This document shows, piece by piece, positions 27,684 to 35,123 of a stretch of 40,197 nt of DNA (positions are counted from its first letter, which is position 1; every line of letters starts with the position of its first letter). Both the position numbers and the translations under genes were made by a program. The stretch comes from DAOUMU01 sp034409055 (GTDB taxonomy: Bacteria > Chloroflexota > Anaerolineae > 4572-78 > J111), in NCBI GenBank assembly GCA_034409055.1, contig DAOUMU010000268.1, positions 1 to 40,197 of the forward strand. Reading direction: 5' to 3'. The notes beneath the pieces are model-generated. The model searched no databases, had not been told where the DNA came from, and saw only the letters and a list, made by a program, of their open reading frames with translations.

Positions 27684-28283
27684 ATGGACCGTTATGGAAA
27701 TCTACAAAAACATCTTAACCCCAATCCGCTGCAGCGGGCGCTTCTGAAGCGGTTTCACCGCAAAATTGTCGAGTTGGTCCAACAGACGGGCGTCACCCAC
27801 CTGTTGGATGCCGGTTGTGGCGAGGGCTTTGTGATTCAACAGTTACAGCAGCGCAACATGTCCCTGGCTGCGATGGGCGGCGATTTGAGCGCGGAGGCGC
27901 TGGTGTGGGGACGGGCCAATCTAGAACACAATATGCCCCTGGTGAACGTGGATATTCATCATCTGCCCTTTCCCACGGACAGTTTCCCCCTGGTCATTTG
28001 TTTGGAAGTGCTGGAGCATTTACCCGATTCAACGGTGGGCTTACGGGAATTGGCCCGGGTGTCTTCGGAATATGTGCTGGTCAGTGTGCCGCACGAACCC
28101 TGGTTCCGTGGGGCAAACTTTTTGCGCGGCAAGCACCTGTCCGCTTTTGGCAACGACCCGGAACATTTACACAACTATACCGGTCGCAGCTTTCGCCGGA
28201 TGGCGGGCAGCGTGGTAGACGTCCTCTGGCATGGCTACGCCTTTCCCTGGCAAATTGCCCTGGCCCGCAAACGGGGGGGATAA
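27684..28283 (+). CDS. Class I SAM-dependent methyltransferase
   Basis: Methyltransferase of 199 residues, Methyltransf_11 type. Motif I is visible as LLDAGCGEGFV (40-50), followed by the acidic end of strand 2 (GGDLSAEAL), motif II region DSFPLVICLEVLEHLPD and the HLHNYTGRSFRRM region near the C-terminus. This is a soluble single-domain protein. It follows the GT2 gene by 30 bp and may belong to the same transcript, so a role in methylating a lipid-linked sugar or a related small molecule is possible but not shown. The TAA stop is followed at once by a TGATGAA tandem repeat. A longer frame on the same strand in another phase (27815-28300) is judged to be a shadow. Confidence 0.85.
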   Translation: MDRYGNLQKHLNPNPLQRALLKRFHRKIVELVQQTGVTHLLDAGCGEGFVIQQLQQRNMSLAAMGGDLSAEALVWGRANLEHNMPLVNVDIHHLPFPTDSFPLVICLEVLEHLPDSTVGLRELARVSSEYVLVSVPHEPWFRGANFLRGKHLSAFGNDPEHLHNYTGRSFRRMAGSVVDVLWHGYAFPWQIALARKRGG

Positions 28284-28430
28284 TGATGAATGATGAATGA
28301 TGAATGGCGAATGGCGAATAAAACAATTGTGAATTGTGAACCCGCAGGGCAAGTGTAGCCAATTATGAATTTCGTAAAGCCCCATTCACAATTCACAATT
28401 AATTATTCACTATTCACAATTATCAATGTT
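28283..28430. repeat. Tandem and inverted repeat block between convergent genes
   Basis: Units of ATGATGA and ATGGCGA fill 28283-28320. AATTGTGAATTGTGAA (28325-28340) pairs perfectly over 16 bp with TTCACAATTCACAATT (28385-28400), and ATTCACTATTCACAATT follows. The block separates convergent genes and could form a long hairpin. No gene is seen in it. Confidence 0.8.
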
Positions 28431-28460
28431 TGGCCCTTAAACGCCTAACTAACTAACCAC

Positions 28461-28700
28461 CTACCCAACATCCTCCGTCAAAAAACGATAGAGCGTCCTG
28501 AGTGCCGCTTTCAGGAGCGCCTCTCCCAGGGGCACCATTTTGATATCGATAAACAAGCGTTCTTCGGGAATTTCATCATCCAGGCGTTGCATTTCTTCCC
28601 GAAAGATTCGCAGTATCTGTTCCTCGTGTTCTACCAGGAACTCGGCCAGGTCGCGGCGAGCTAACTGAAACGCGGTTTCACGGATTAAACGTTTGATGAT
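28461..28700 (-). CDS. Uncharacterised 79-residue protein, apparent ATC start
   Basis: An open frame of 79 codons plus TAG, rich in charged residues and likely helical (IKRLIRETAFQLARRDLAEF, then EEQILRIFREEMQRLDDEIP and GEALLKAALRTLYRFL). GAGAGGAG at 28715-28708 stands 7 bp before an ATC codon at 28700, an ideal Shine-Dalgarno spacing, yet there is no ATG, GTG or TTG there; the first in-frame ATG leaves only ~43 residues. It lies 22 bp after the flippase gene, as the last gene of the minus operon. Either ATC is used as a rare non-canonical start, or the true start codon was changed by mutation or sequence error. Family unknown. Confidence 0.6.
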   Translation of the reverse strand: MIKRLIRETAFQLARRDLAEFLVEHEEQILRIFREEMQRLDDEIPEERLFIDIKMVPLGEALLKAALRTLYRFLTEDVG

Positions 28701-28707
28701 TGTGGTT

Positions 28708-28715
28708 CTCCTCTC
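28708..28715 (-). promoter_or_regulatory. Strong Shine-Dalgarno site for the ATC-start gene
   Basis: The minus strand reads GAGAGGAG, with 7 bp to the ATC codon. It lies in the 22-bp gap after the previous stop and has no other visible purpose, which supports translation of the small gene. Confidence 0.65.
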
Positions 28716-28722
28716 GATAAAA

Positions 28723-29706
28723 CTAACGACCGGCGGTTATGCCTGGTTCGTCGGCGGTCGACCGTCGCCCGTCAGCGGTGGCCAATTCCATATACTGTCC
28801 CAGGAAGGGTAAGCCACCCAGGGCCGGTAGCAAGTAACGCAAGGTAAAAAGAAGGCCCAGGGCAGCGGCGGTGGGCGGGTTGAGGAAGGGCTGGTAAAAA
28901 ACGATGATGGCTGCGTCGCGAGTGCCTATGCCGGCAAAGGTCAGCGGCAATAAGCCTACCAGGATGGAGAGCGGGGCCAGGGCCAGATTAATCAACAACG
29001 GTACCCAGGCTTTAAGAGCCAGGATAAAAAACCAGGTTTGCAGCAGGTGCAGAAACCAGATCAAGAGGGACATCAGCCAGATTCTGGTCAAGCGAACCTT
29101 ATCCCGCCAGAAATAGGCGTGCATTTCGAGCCAGGAATGACGCAGGTTTTCCAGTTTCGCCTTGAACTTTTGGGAGGCGACGGCCTGTCCCGCTGCAAAA
29201 AATAGTTCGGCAAAGCGGCGAGAGCCCAGCAGGGTCAAGCCAAGCATAAGACCCAGGGCTACGCTACCGGTTAGCACCAAAAAGAGCCAATCCTTGTCTG
29301 AATAGAGAATTAGGCCAAACACACACCAGACCAGAAGGGCCAGCATATCGCAGGTCTTTTCGAAGATTACCAACGACAGCGACAACGACCCGCCCAGGTA
29401 GCCTCGTTTTTGGATGAAATAGGCTTTGGCAATATCCCCCATCTTTGAGGGCAGGACCATATTCAGCCCACTGGCGGCCAGGATCAAACGCGTGGCTTCG
29501 CCCAGGCCCAACCTTTTCCCGGAGGGTATGAGTTGTTGCAAACGCCAGGCCGTGAGCAGGGTCAGGGGGATGACCATACTGATGCCGATCAACAACCACC
29601 CGGCATCACTTTGTTTGAATACTTGAATCAGTTCACTGACATCAATTTTCCAGTAGATCGCGGCCAAGATAATCAGGCCGATGGCAATTGAAATGAGTCG
29701 TTTCAT
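28723..29706 (-). CDS. LPG_synthase_TM / UPF0104-type membrane protein
   Basis: Polytopic membrane protein of 327 residues matching the lysylphosphatidylglycerol-synthase transmembrane family (flippase part of MprF; AglD-like). Family signatures seen: ASGLNMVLPSKMGDIAKAYF, LVIFEKTCDMLALL and PLTFAGIGTRDAAIIVF. About eight hydrophobic segments. Such proteins translocate or hold lipids or lipid-linked sugars, fitting the glycosyltransferase context; the exact substrate is not known. I chose ATG 29706, two bases after the upstream TGA, rather than a longer start at 29763 inside the upstream gene. The last ~20 residues (TADGRRSTADEPG) come from a GTCGGCGGTCGACC-type repeat and look like a later addition. 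Confidence 0.83.
   Translation of the reverse strand: MKRLISIAIGLIILAAIYWKIDVSELIQVFKQSDAGWLLIGISMVIPLTLLTAWRLQQLIPSGKRLGLGEATRLILAASGLNMVLPSKMGDIAKAYFIQKRGYLGGSLSLSLVIFEKTCDMLALLVWCVFGLILYSDKDWLFLVLTGSVALGLMLGLTLLGSRRFAELFFAAGQAVASQKFKAKLENLRHSWLEMHAYFWRDKVRLTRIWLMSLLIWFLHLLQTWFFILALKAWVPLLINLALAPLSILVGLLPLTFAGIGTRDAAIIVFYQPFLNPPTAAALGLLFTLRYLLPALGGLPFLGQYMELATADGRRSTADEPGITAGR
28751..28779 (-). repeat. GTCGGCGGTCGACCGTCG repeat at the end of a gene
   Basis: Imperfect, partly palindromic units of TCGGCGGTCGACCGTCGCCC encode a hydrophilic tail (ADGRRSTADEPG) after the last membrane segment of the flippase-like protein. Confidence 0.5.
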
Positions 29707-29707
29707 A

Positions 29708-31429
29708 TCAGATATGTCGCTCCAGGGTAAGTGGTTCTCCGGGCGAGAGGTTGCGGACTGCATCCGTCAGGTCCAACCACGGTTGTAATTGACCGGCCTG
29801 GAAGGTACGGCTCATGACCACGTAAATAGAAGTCTGGTCGCAGCCCAGGCCAACGGCAATGGCCTTCTCCCAGGACTCTGCTTGTAGTTCGTCTGTCACT
29901 TTCCAGGTGCCGTCTTCCCACCGCAACAGCCGGCGAAACCTGAAGGGGGCTTCCTTCTTGCCGGTGATCAGTATACGTTGCAGCAGCTTGCGGACCAGGT
30001 TGGGGAAGAAACGGCCAACACTATACATCACCAGGCGCAGGACCAGCAGATTTAGGGTGGTCATTTGCGTCTGTTTGGCCCAGCCCAGCCGGCCCTGAAT
30101 CGAAATTTCGTTCTCGCTGACCTCGACCCGGTAGTTAGCCACCAAATGCCCCACCGCATTCTTGATCGTCTGGCCAGCCTGCACTTGCAGCGAGAACTGG
30201 GTATCCGAGGCCACCAACTGCTTCCCCCGAAAAATTTTGAAAACTCCCCCCTTGTTGAGAGCCAGGTAAAGTTCGGTATCCCGGCGGCGGTCAACCAAAA
30301 TCTGTGCCTCTTTTAACCAGATCCGTCCCGACGGACGGGGGGTAAGGGCGGGGCGGTCTTTGACAAAATCTCGCCAGGCCAACAGGTAATTCCAGGTATG
30401 ATGACCAATAATGTGGTCGTCGGCGTAGCAGGGCCCCAAACCATTGGCCAACCCCATGAGAAAACGATCATTGATACTGAGGGCGGCCGGCATCCAGCGG
30501 CCCACTAACTCAAAGCCATGCGGGAAAAAATTATAGGTGTTTCGGCTGGCATATTCTCCCCCGTAGGAACCATCCGGGTGAACAAAGTGGACGGCCAGGG
30601 CCACGGCCTTTTCCAGGACTTGCTTGAGTTCGGGGGTTGGCCTCAGGGTATAAACACGGGCCAATAAAGAAATGGTCAAGGTGTGGTAACCGGGGTCACA
30701 CCCTTCATATTCTTGAAACCAGCCCTCGCTGCTTTGCCAGGACAAGACCCGGGCTAGCCGTTCCGCCTTGAAACGATCCCATTGGGTGGTCTGTAAGAGG
30801 TCCGAGAGGCGTTCCAGGCAAAGCACGATCAGGGCTTGATGATTCGACAGACGTCCACTTTCCTCATGCCGGGCCAGCCAACCGGCCCGCTTTTCAAAAA
30901 AATGGAGGACGGTTTCGTTTTTTAAGCCCAGCAGGATATAACTCTCGATACCAGCCAGGAGGGAGAATGCGGCGGCCCCGGCTGCCCGTTCATAAGGGAA
31001 ATAATCGTCACACGACCCGTCGGAATGGGCACTGAGGGCGGCATAGAGGAGGCCCGCTTCGACCCAGGCTTTCAGGGCAGGCTGTTGGTAAAAAGGATTG
31101 TCAGGTATATCGGTTTTGTAAGCCAGGGCCAGGGGCCAGACAAACTCCTGAGCCATCCCACTGGGAAAGTCAATGATCTTGTAATGCCAGAAGTTCCGGT
31201 CAAAGCAGCCATAGGTCGGACTATGCACGTTACGATCCAGCAGGGTCAAGATTTTGGGAATTTGAGCCAGGGCGGCCCGGGCAAAAAGTTCTGGCTCTAC
31301 GTGGCTTTGAGAGGTAGAAAGCCCCCCCGCCCCCCCAAAGGGGGGTGAATCCGGTAAAATTCCCCCCTCTGGGGGGGTAGGGGGGCCGTTACCCCTCGAA
31401 TCCGCGTTGAACCAAAGTTCTCTACCCAT
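29708..31429 (-). CDS. Uncharacterised protein, possible alpha/alpha-toroid carbohydrate-active fold
   Basis: A 573-residue protein of unknown family. After an N-terminal repeat-derived stretch (~12-40), the middle ~320 residues look all-helical with regular W/Y/H-rich segments (DRNFWHYKIIDFPSGMAQEF, DGSCDDYFPYERAAGAA, DGSYGGEYASRNTYNFFPHG), reminiscent of heparinase/alginate-lyase type toroids. A beta-rich C-terminal half follows (~390-573, VFKIFRGKQLV, YRVEVSENEISIQGRLGW). No signal peptide is visible. It may bind or cleave a polysaccharide, but catalytic residues cannot be assigned. The ATG lies 7 bp after the stop of the GT39 gene upstream, and the TGA is one base from the next ATG, so the gene is coupled on both sides. 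Confidence 0.7.
   Translation of the reverse strand: MGRELWFNADSRGNGPPTPPEGGILPDSPPFGGAGGLSTSQSHVEPELFARAALAQIPKILTLLDRNVHSPTYGCFDRNFWHYKIIDFPSGMAQEFVWPLALAYKTDIPDNPFYQQPALKAWVEAGLLYAALSAHSDGSCDDYFPYERAAGAAAFSLLAGIESYILLGLKNETVLHFFEKRAGWLARHEESGRLSNHQALIVLCLERLSDLLQTTQWDRFKAERLARVLSWQSSEGWFQEYEGCDPGYHTLTISLLARVYTLRPTPELKQVLEKAVALAVHFVHPDGSYGGEYASRNTYNFFPHGFELVGRWMPAALSINDRFLMGLANGLGPCYADDHIIGHHTWNYLLAWRDFVKDRPALTPRPSGRIWLKEAQILVDRRRDTELYLALNKGGVFKIFRGKQLVASDTQFSLQVQAGQTIKNAVGHLVANYRVEVSENEISIQGRLGWAKQTQMTTLNLLVLRLVMYSVGRFFPNLVRKLLQRILITGKKEAPFRFRRLLRWEDGTWKVTDELQAESWEKAIAVGLGCDQTSIYVVMSRTFQAGQLQPWLDLTDAVRNLSPGEPLTLERHI
31321..31387. repeat. CCCCCC/GGGGGG palindromic repeat inside a gene
   Basis: GCCCCCCCGCCCCCCCAAAG, a central AATCCGGTAAAATT, then CCCCCCTCTGGGGGGGTAGG. 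The minus-strand gene reads through it as GPPTPPEGG and SPPFGGAGGLST near its N-terminus. The unit AATTCCCCCCTCTGGGGGG also occurs at 37259-37304, where it is read in the opposite orientation. Confidence 0.85.
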
Positions 31430-31436
31430 ATCCTAC

Positions 31437-33662
31437 CTACGACCCCTCAATAATCAGCGTGCCTAATCGAGCCGCATTCTGGCCACTGGTATCCTCGATA
31501 ATCCTCAGCCGGCTCATATCTTCGGGCAAATAAAGACCGATCACAAAAGTATATTCGCCCGGCGGTAAGTCACCCGGCACTGAAAAATGCCGGGCCTCTC
31601 TGAGGTCTGTGCCCACCGGCCACTGGGAAGTGGGCAGGATCGCATCAAACGGTTGAAAATCAAAATGTCCTACGATATGACCACTCGTATCCTTAAGATG
31701 AACGAAGACAAAATAGTCCTTTTCGAGCGGAGCGGTCGGTTGCCAATAGAAGGATACTTTGACCTCGGCCGGCTGAGATAAGGTGTCAGGTTCCAGGGAA
31801 TAGCCGTATAGTTTAAGCCGGTTGTCGAAGTTAACGTCGACGTGGTGTTGGGGCGACGGGTTGACCGGAGCATAAAATCGGACAATCGTGGCTACCTCTC
31901 TTAACCTGGCCAGTTCTGGCATCCAGTCCGGATCAGTTGAACCTTGTTGGACCCGGGCCGCTTGCTCTAAATGTAAGTTTGCCGCCGCCATATCACCGGC
32001 CAGAGCATACAATTGAGCCAGGTCCAGATGGTAGTCAAACTGATGTTTTTCATCCGGGACATAGTTGAGCAGCCAATGACCACAATCGATCAGGTTGCCG
32101 ATAAGCGTATCACTGGAATCAACGCGAATGACCCAGGTATGGCCGAATTGTTTGACGGCCAGGTCGGACCTGTTTTCCAGAGCATCAAGGGAATAGGGGG
32201 GGGGACCGGGGAAGTAGATCACGAACCAAACCCGGCCCTGTTCTCGTAAAGTATCTCGCAAACCTTCTGTGCCCCGGAAGTTGGCTATGAGATTAAAATG
32301 TTGAATGGGTACCTGGGGATGGTTCAGGCTTTCCAGGTTCTGTAACTGCCAACCGCAGGTGCCGTTGTCTCCGCCTCTGCCCCCGTGCAACCTGAAGGCT
32401 TCACAGAGAACGATATCGCTGGTCGTTACTTCTGAGCGTAGATATGCGCCAACCTTTGACCAGGCCTCATCCGTTTTTTCTTCAAGCGCCTGCGCCGTTT
32501 GAGGCACGGTGATGACCAGGACTAGAATGACGGCCACCGCATAAACAGAAGCATGCTGAATATCCCTGGCTCGCTTAGAAGGGATGATCGCTTTGACCAG
32601 CCCGGCCAGGTAGTCAATCACCGCCACCAGGCCGGACGAAGCCAGCAATAAATAAGCCGGTAGCGTATGCAGATGAAATCTGATTTGAGCGGAGGTGCCC
32701 GGTACAATGGCCATCACCAGCAGGTTGGCCAAAAAAGGGGCCAACCACCATAAGAGCAACCAGAGGGTGGCCCGGCGCCGGGCCGGTTGCCACAAGCCGC
32801 TAACACAGCCCACCAGAACCAGGACAAAGAAAATATCGATGTTTTGGTCAAGGCCGAGGGGACTAAAAAAAAGAAAAACGCTGACGAACGCTTGCCCAAA
32901 GGACCACGTCGGCGCGAACGGTCCAAACTGGGGCGCCCGTAACTGTTGTTCCTGGGGTACCGCCAGCACCTGCCGCACGATGGGGGTATACAAAATGGCC
33001 AGGGTGAGGCCGACGACGAAGAAGCTGACGATGTAAGGCTTAAGTATGGCCGGCTGCTGCCGTTGATTCCTTCTGGCCAGCCACCACTCACCGGCCACGA
33101 TCAGGGTGATACTCCCCAAAACCAGGGTAAAATAAAGATGCGTATAAACGCCCAGAATCGCAGCAATGACCAGACCGAGCCAATACCGTTTTTGCCGGGT
33201 AGTGACCGCCTGCCACAAACTGAAAAGAATGACCAGGCTGAAAAAGACCATAGCCGAATAGCCCCGCATTTCTCTCAGGTACTGAATGAAGAGGGGGGTG
33301 ATGACCAAAAACACACTGGCCATTAAGGCCGGGTTACGGTCAAGGAGCGATTTACCGGCCCGATAGGTCAAGGTTACTGCCAGGACACCAAACACAACCG
33401 GAATACCGCGCAACAGATAGAACTTATGGGTCAGATCATACACAATGTCCAGCAGGAGTGAAAAGAAGACGTGACTGTAAGAATAAAAATTGGTCAAGAC
33501 TCCAGAGGGAGATTCGTATTGAATCATTATCAACGTTTTTAACTCGTCGTGACTAATACGAGCATCCCCCAGGTTATAAAGGCCCACCAGCCAGGCCGAT
33601 AGGATCACCAGTAGCATTAAAATTGTCTGTTTGTTACGGGCCAAATCAAACACCGCCACCAT
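31437..33662 (-). CDS. GT39-like membrane glycosyltransferase with TPR-like region and one beta module
   Basis: First gene of the minus operon, 741 residues. The first membrane segment is followed by ARISHDELKTL with D39-E40, as in GT39/PMT_2 enzymes; YLREMRGYSAMVFF and HLHTLPAYLLLASSG are also family-like. The membrane part runs to ~390. After a soluble stretch a TPR-like helical pair (~545-585) leads to one beta module with a near-consensus pattern (KLYGYSLEP, FYWQPTA, FVFVHLKDTSG, PTSQWPVGT, PGEYTFVIGLYLPED). Translation starts at ATG 33662, about 19 bp after the expected start point of a good promoter at 33688-33715. It probably acts with the downstream toroid-like protein and flippase. 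Sugar unknown. Confidence 0.82.
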   Translation of the reverse strand: MVAVFDLARNKQTILMLLVILSAWLVGLYNLGDARISHDELKTLIMIQYESPSGVLTNFYSYSHVFFSLLLDIVYDLTHKFYLLRGIPVVFGVLAVTLTYRAGKSLLDRNPALMASVFLVITPLFIQYLREMRGYSAMVFFSLVILFSLWQAVTTRQKRYWLGLVIAAILGVYTHLYFTLVLGSITLIVAGEWWLARRNQRQQPAILKPYIVSFFVVGLTLAILYTPIVRQVLAVPQEQQLRAPQFGPFAPTWSFGQAFVSVFLFFSPLGLDQNIDIFFVLVLVGCVSGLWQPARRRATLWLLLWWLAPFLANLLVMAIVPGTSAQIRFHLHTLPAYLLLASSGLVAVIDYLAGLVKAIIPSKRARDIQHASVYAVAVILVLVITVPQTAQALEEKTDEAWSKVGAYLRSEVTTSDIVLCEAFRLHGGRGGDNGTCGWQLQNLESLNHPQVPIQHFNLIANFRGTEGLRDTLREQGRVWFVIYFPGPPPYSLDALENRSDLAVKQFGHTWVIRVDSSDTLIGNLIDCGHWLLNYVPDEKHQFDYHLDLAQLYALAGDMAAANLHLEQAARVQQGSTDPDWMPELARLREVATIVRFYAPVNPSPQHHVDVNFDNRLKLYGYSLEPDTLSQPAEVKVSFYWQPTAPLEKDYFVFVHLKDTSGHIVGHFDFQPFDAILPTSQWPVGTDLREARHFSVPGDLPPGEYTFVIGLYLPEDMSRLRIIEDTSGQNAARLGTLIIEGS

Positions 33663-33687
33663 AGCTCTGCTATTTCACTGGGCGTGA

Positions 33688-33715
33688 ATTCTACAGTAAG
33701 TGAGCCATAAGTCAA
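33688..33715 (-). promoter_or_regulatory. Sigma70-type promoter of the minus-strand operon
   Basis: On the minus strand TTGACT (33715-33710) and TAGAAT (33693-33688) are 16 bp apart, each matching 5 of 6 consensus bases. The expected start point is close to 33681, leaving a short leader before ATG 33662. Confidence 0.6.
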
Positions 33716-34026
33716 AACCGTATCCTTTTCAAATTTGGTAGGGACGAGGCAAGTCGGAGTGTGGCTTGTTTGCTTCGATCACTACCAATCCGACTTGCCT
33801 CGCCCTTACTTTTGGAGAGAATACTCAAAACCGTCTGAATTTGTGTGTGGTGGCGAGTTGCAGTATCATTTTAACTTCGCTGTAGAGCCTTGGTTATGTT
33901 TGTTGGAAATCAGAAACCAGGGTTTTCGCTTGCTAAGGCATTTTTGGTGCTTTAGAATGCTCAAAAAGCAACGATTAGCTTGGTTCAGACGACAAAAAAC
34001 CCTGGTTTCTCTCCCCATGTCGGGTA
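33716..34026. repeat. Noncoding divergent region with two inverted repeats
   Basis: No convincing gene. GGGACGAGGCAAGTCGGA (33741-33758) pairs with TCCGACTTGCCTCGCCC (33789-33805) apart from one extra base. AGAAACCAGGGTTT (33912-33925) pairs perfectly with AAACCCTGGTTTCT (33997-34010) around a 71-bp spacer. Both look like copies of small dispersed palindromic elements lying between an SGNH gene and the divergent operon. Confidence 0.75.
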
Positions 34027-35088
34027 GTGAAACCCGGTTATCAAATGCTTATGACCTCTCAACCCGATCAGACTCGATTGTCTCGCCCGTGGAAAGTCTT
34101 AATACTCATCCTGGTTAATCTGCTGCTACTGCTGGGGCTGGTGTACGGCTTTGAGGTTTATCTCACCCTGACCGACCCAACCTTGAACCAGTCCGAGCCG
34201 GTCGAAGTCAGGAACCGGTTTCGATTCCGGGAGCGGGAGTTTGCTGTGCCCAAACCGGCAGGCCTATGCCGGATCATGGTGCTGGGCGACTCCTTTACCT
34301 GGGGCAAAGGCGTTTGGGTCGAGGAGCGTTATACCACCCTGCTTGAAACTGACCTTAACCAGGCGTACCCTGACAAAGCGTTTGAAGTCTTGAACTTCGG
34401 CTTTCCCGGTGCGCCCACCACCCGGGAAAGGGACAGTCTACGCGACTATAAGAATTTGGTGGAACCGGATTTAGTGGTGCTGGGGTTTGTGCTCAACGAT
34501 CCGCAGCCCAAGAGCCAGAACTATTCAATTGAACGGGAACGATTTGAAAAAAAGTACGGCCAAACGATAGAGGAGATCTTAGAGGAGGTCGAAGACTTAA
34601 AGTTGGAGCGAACGGCCGATCTACTGCGGCGGGCCATCGACAACTTTATCGTCAAAGTAGGTCTCGTTCCAGCCTGGCAGGTGGCCTTAGATAGGGTGTA
34701 TGACCAGGACTCGACCGAGTGGGTTGAATTTGAGCAGGCCCTACGAGACATCAAAACTATGTCGGACCAGATGGATTTGCCCCAACCGATTTTTGCCGTG
34801 CTCAACCAGGGCACTTATACCGACCGGCCCACCGACTATCGTCATCCAGATGAAGAGCTGCAACGTTTTCTGCGCTGGTACCACCAGGCCGAAGTGACGG
34901 CCGCGCAACTGGGCTTCAACCCGATTAATTATGAGCAAGAGTTTGCCGAGCAACTGGCCGATGAGATTATCGCCGTTAACGTCTTTGACGGCCACCCTTC
35001 GCCGAAGGTTCATCGCATCTATGCCCAGAAGTTATTTGAGGAGATAAAAAAGTACGTCGAAGCGGGCGAGATGTGTGACGATGAGTAA
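34027..35088 (+). CDS. Membrane-anchored SGNH/GDSL hydrolase-like protein
   Basis: Third SGNH-fold protein, 353 residues. A basic N-terminus is followed by a membrane anchor (~23-41, KVLILILVNLLLLLGLVYG). Catalytic blocks: IMVLGDSFTWG with S89, NFGFPGAPTT as block II, GFVLNDPQ with N157, and VFDGHPSPKVH with D321 and H323. It is likely an extracytoplasmic esterase or acyltransferase on sugars. The longest frame begins at GTG 34027; ATG 34045 and ATG 34051 are alternatives and none has a clear ribosome-binding site. It stands alone between a repeat-rich divergent gap and a convergent VOC gene 25 bp away, unlike the other two SGNH genes, which flank GT-C genes on the same strand. Confidence 0.8.
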   Translation: MKPGYQMLMTSQPDQTRLSRPWKVLILILVNLLLLLGLVYGFEVYLTLTDPTLNQSEPVEVRNRFRFREREFAVPKPAGLCRIMVLGDSFTWGKGVWVEERYTTLLETDLNQAYPDKAFEVLNFGFPGAPTTRERDSLRDYKNLVEPDLVVLGFVLNDPQPKSQNYSIERERFEKKYGQTIEEILEEVEDLKLERTADLLRRAIDNFIVKVGLVPAWQVALDRVYDQDSTEWVEFEQALRDIKTMSDQMDLPQPIFAVLNQGTYTDRPTDYRHPDEELQRFLRWYHQAEVTAAQLGFNPINYEQEFAEQLADEIIAVNVFDGHPSPKVHRIYAQKLFEEIKKYVEAGEMCDDE

Positions 35089-35091
35089 CGG

Positions 35092-35123
35092 TTCATCCTT
35101 CCGCCCTCATCCTTCATCCTTTC
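35092..35123. repeat. 32-bp TTCATCC repeat between convergent genes (copy 1)
   Basis: The unit begins TTCATCCTTCCGCCCTCATC and matches 39560-39591 at 31 of 32 positions. It covers the gap between two convergent genes and supplies the TGA stop and final codons of the minus-strand VOC gene. Confidence 0.9.

Noticed and set aside
27815..28300. 161-codon frame inside the methyltransferase gene
   Set aside because: Same strand, other phase; the methyltransferase frame has all family motifs, this one has none.
29708..31429. Calling the toroid-like protein a heparinase or alginate lyase
   Set aside because: Layout is suggestive only; no catalytic set could be placed and there is no signal peptide.
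33735..34118. Open frame of 127 codons on the plus strand
   Set aside because: It runs through two inverted repeats in a noncoding gap and into the SGNH gene in another phase; composition is not protein-like.
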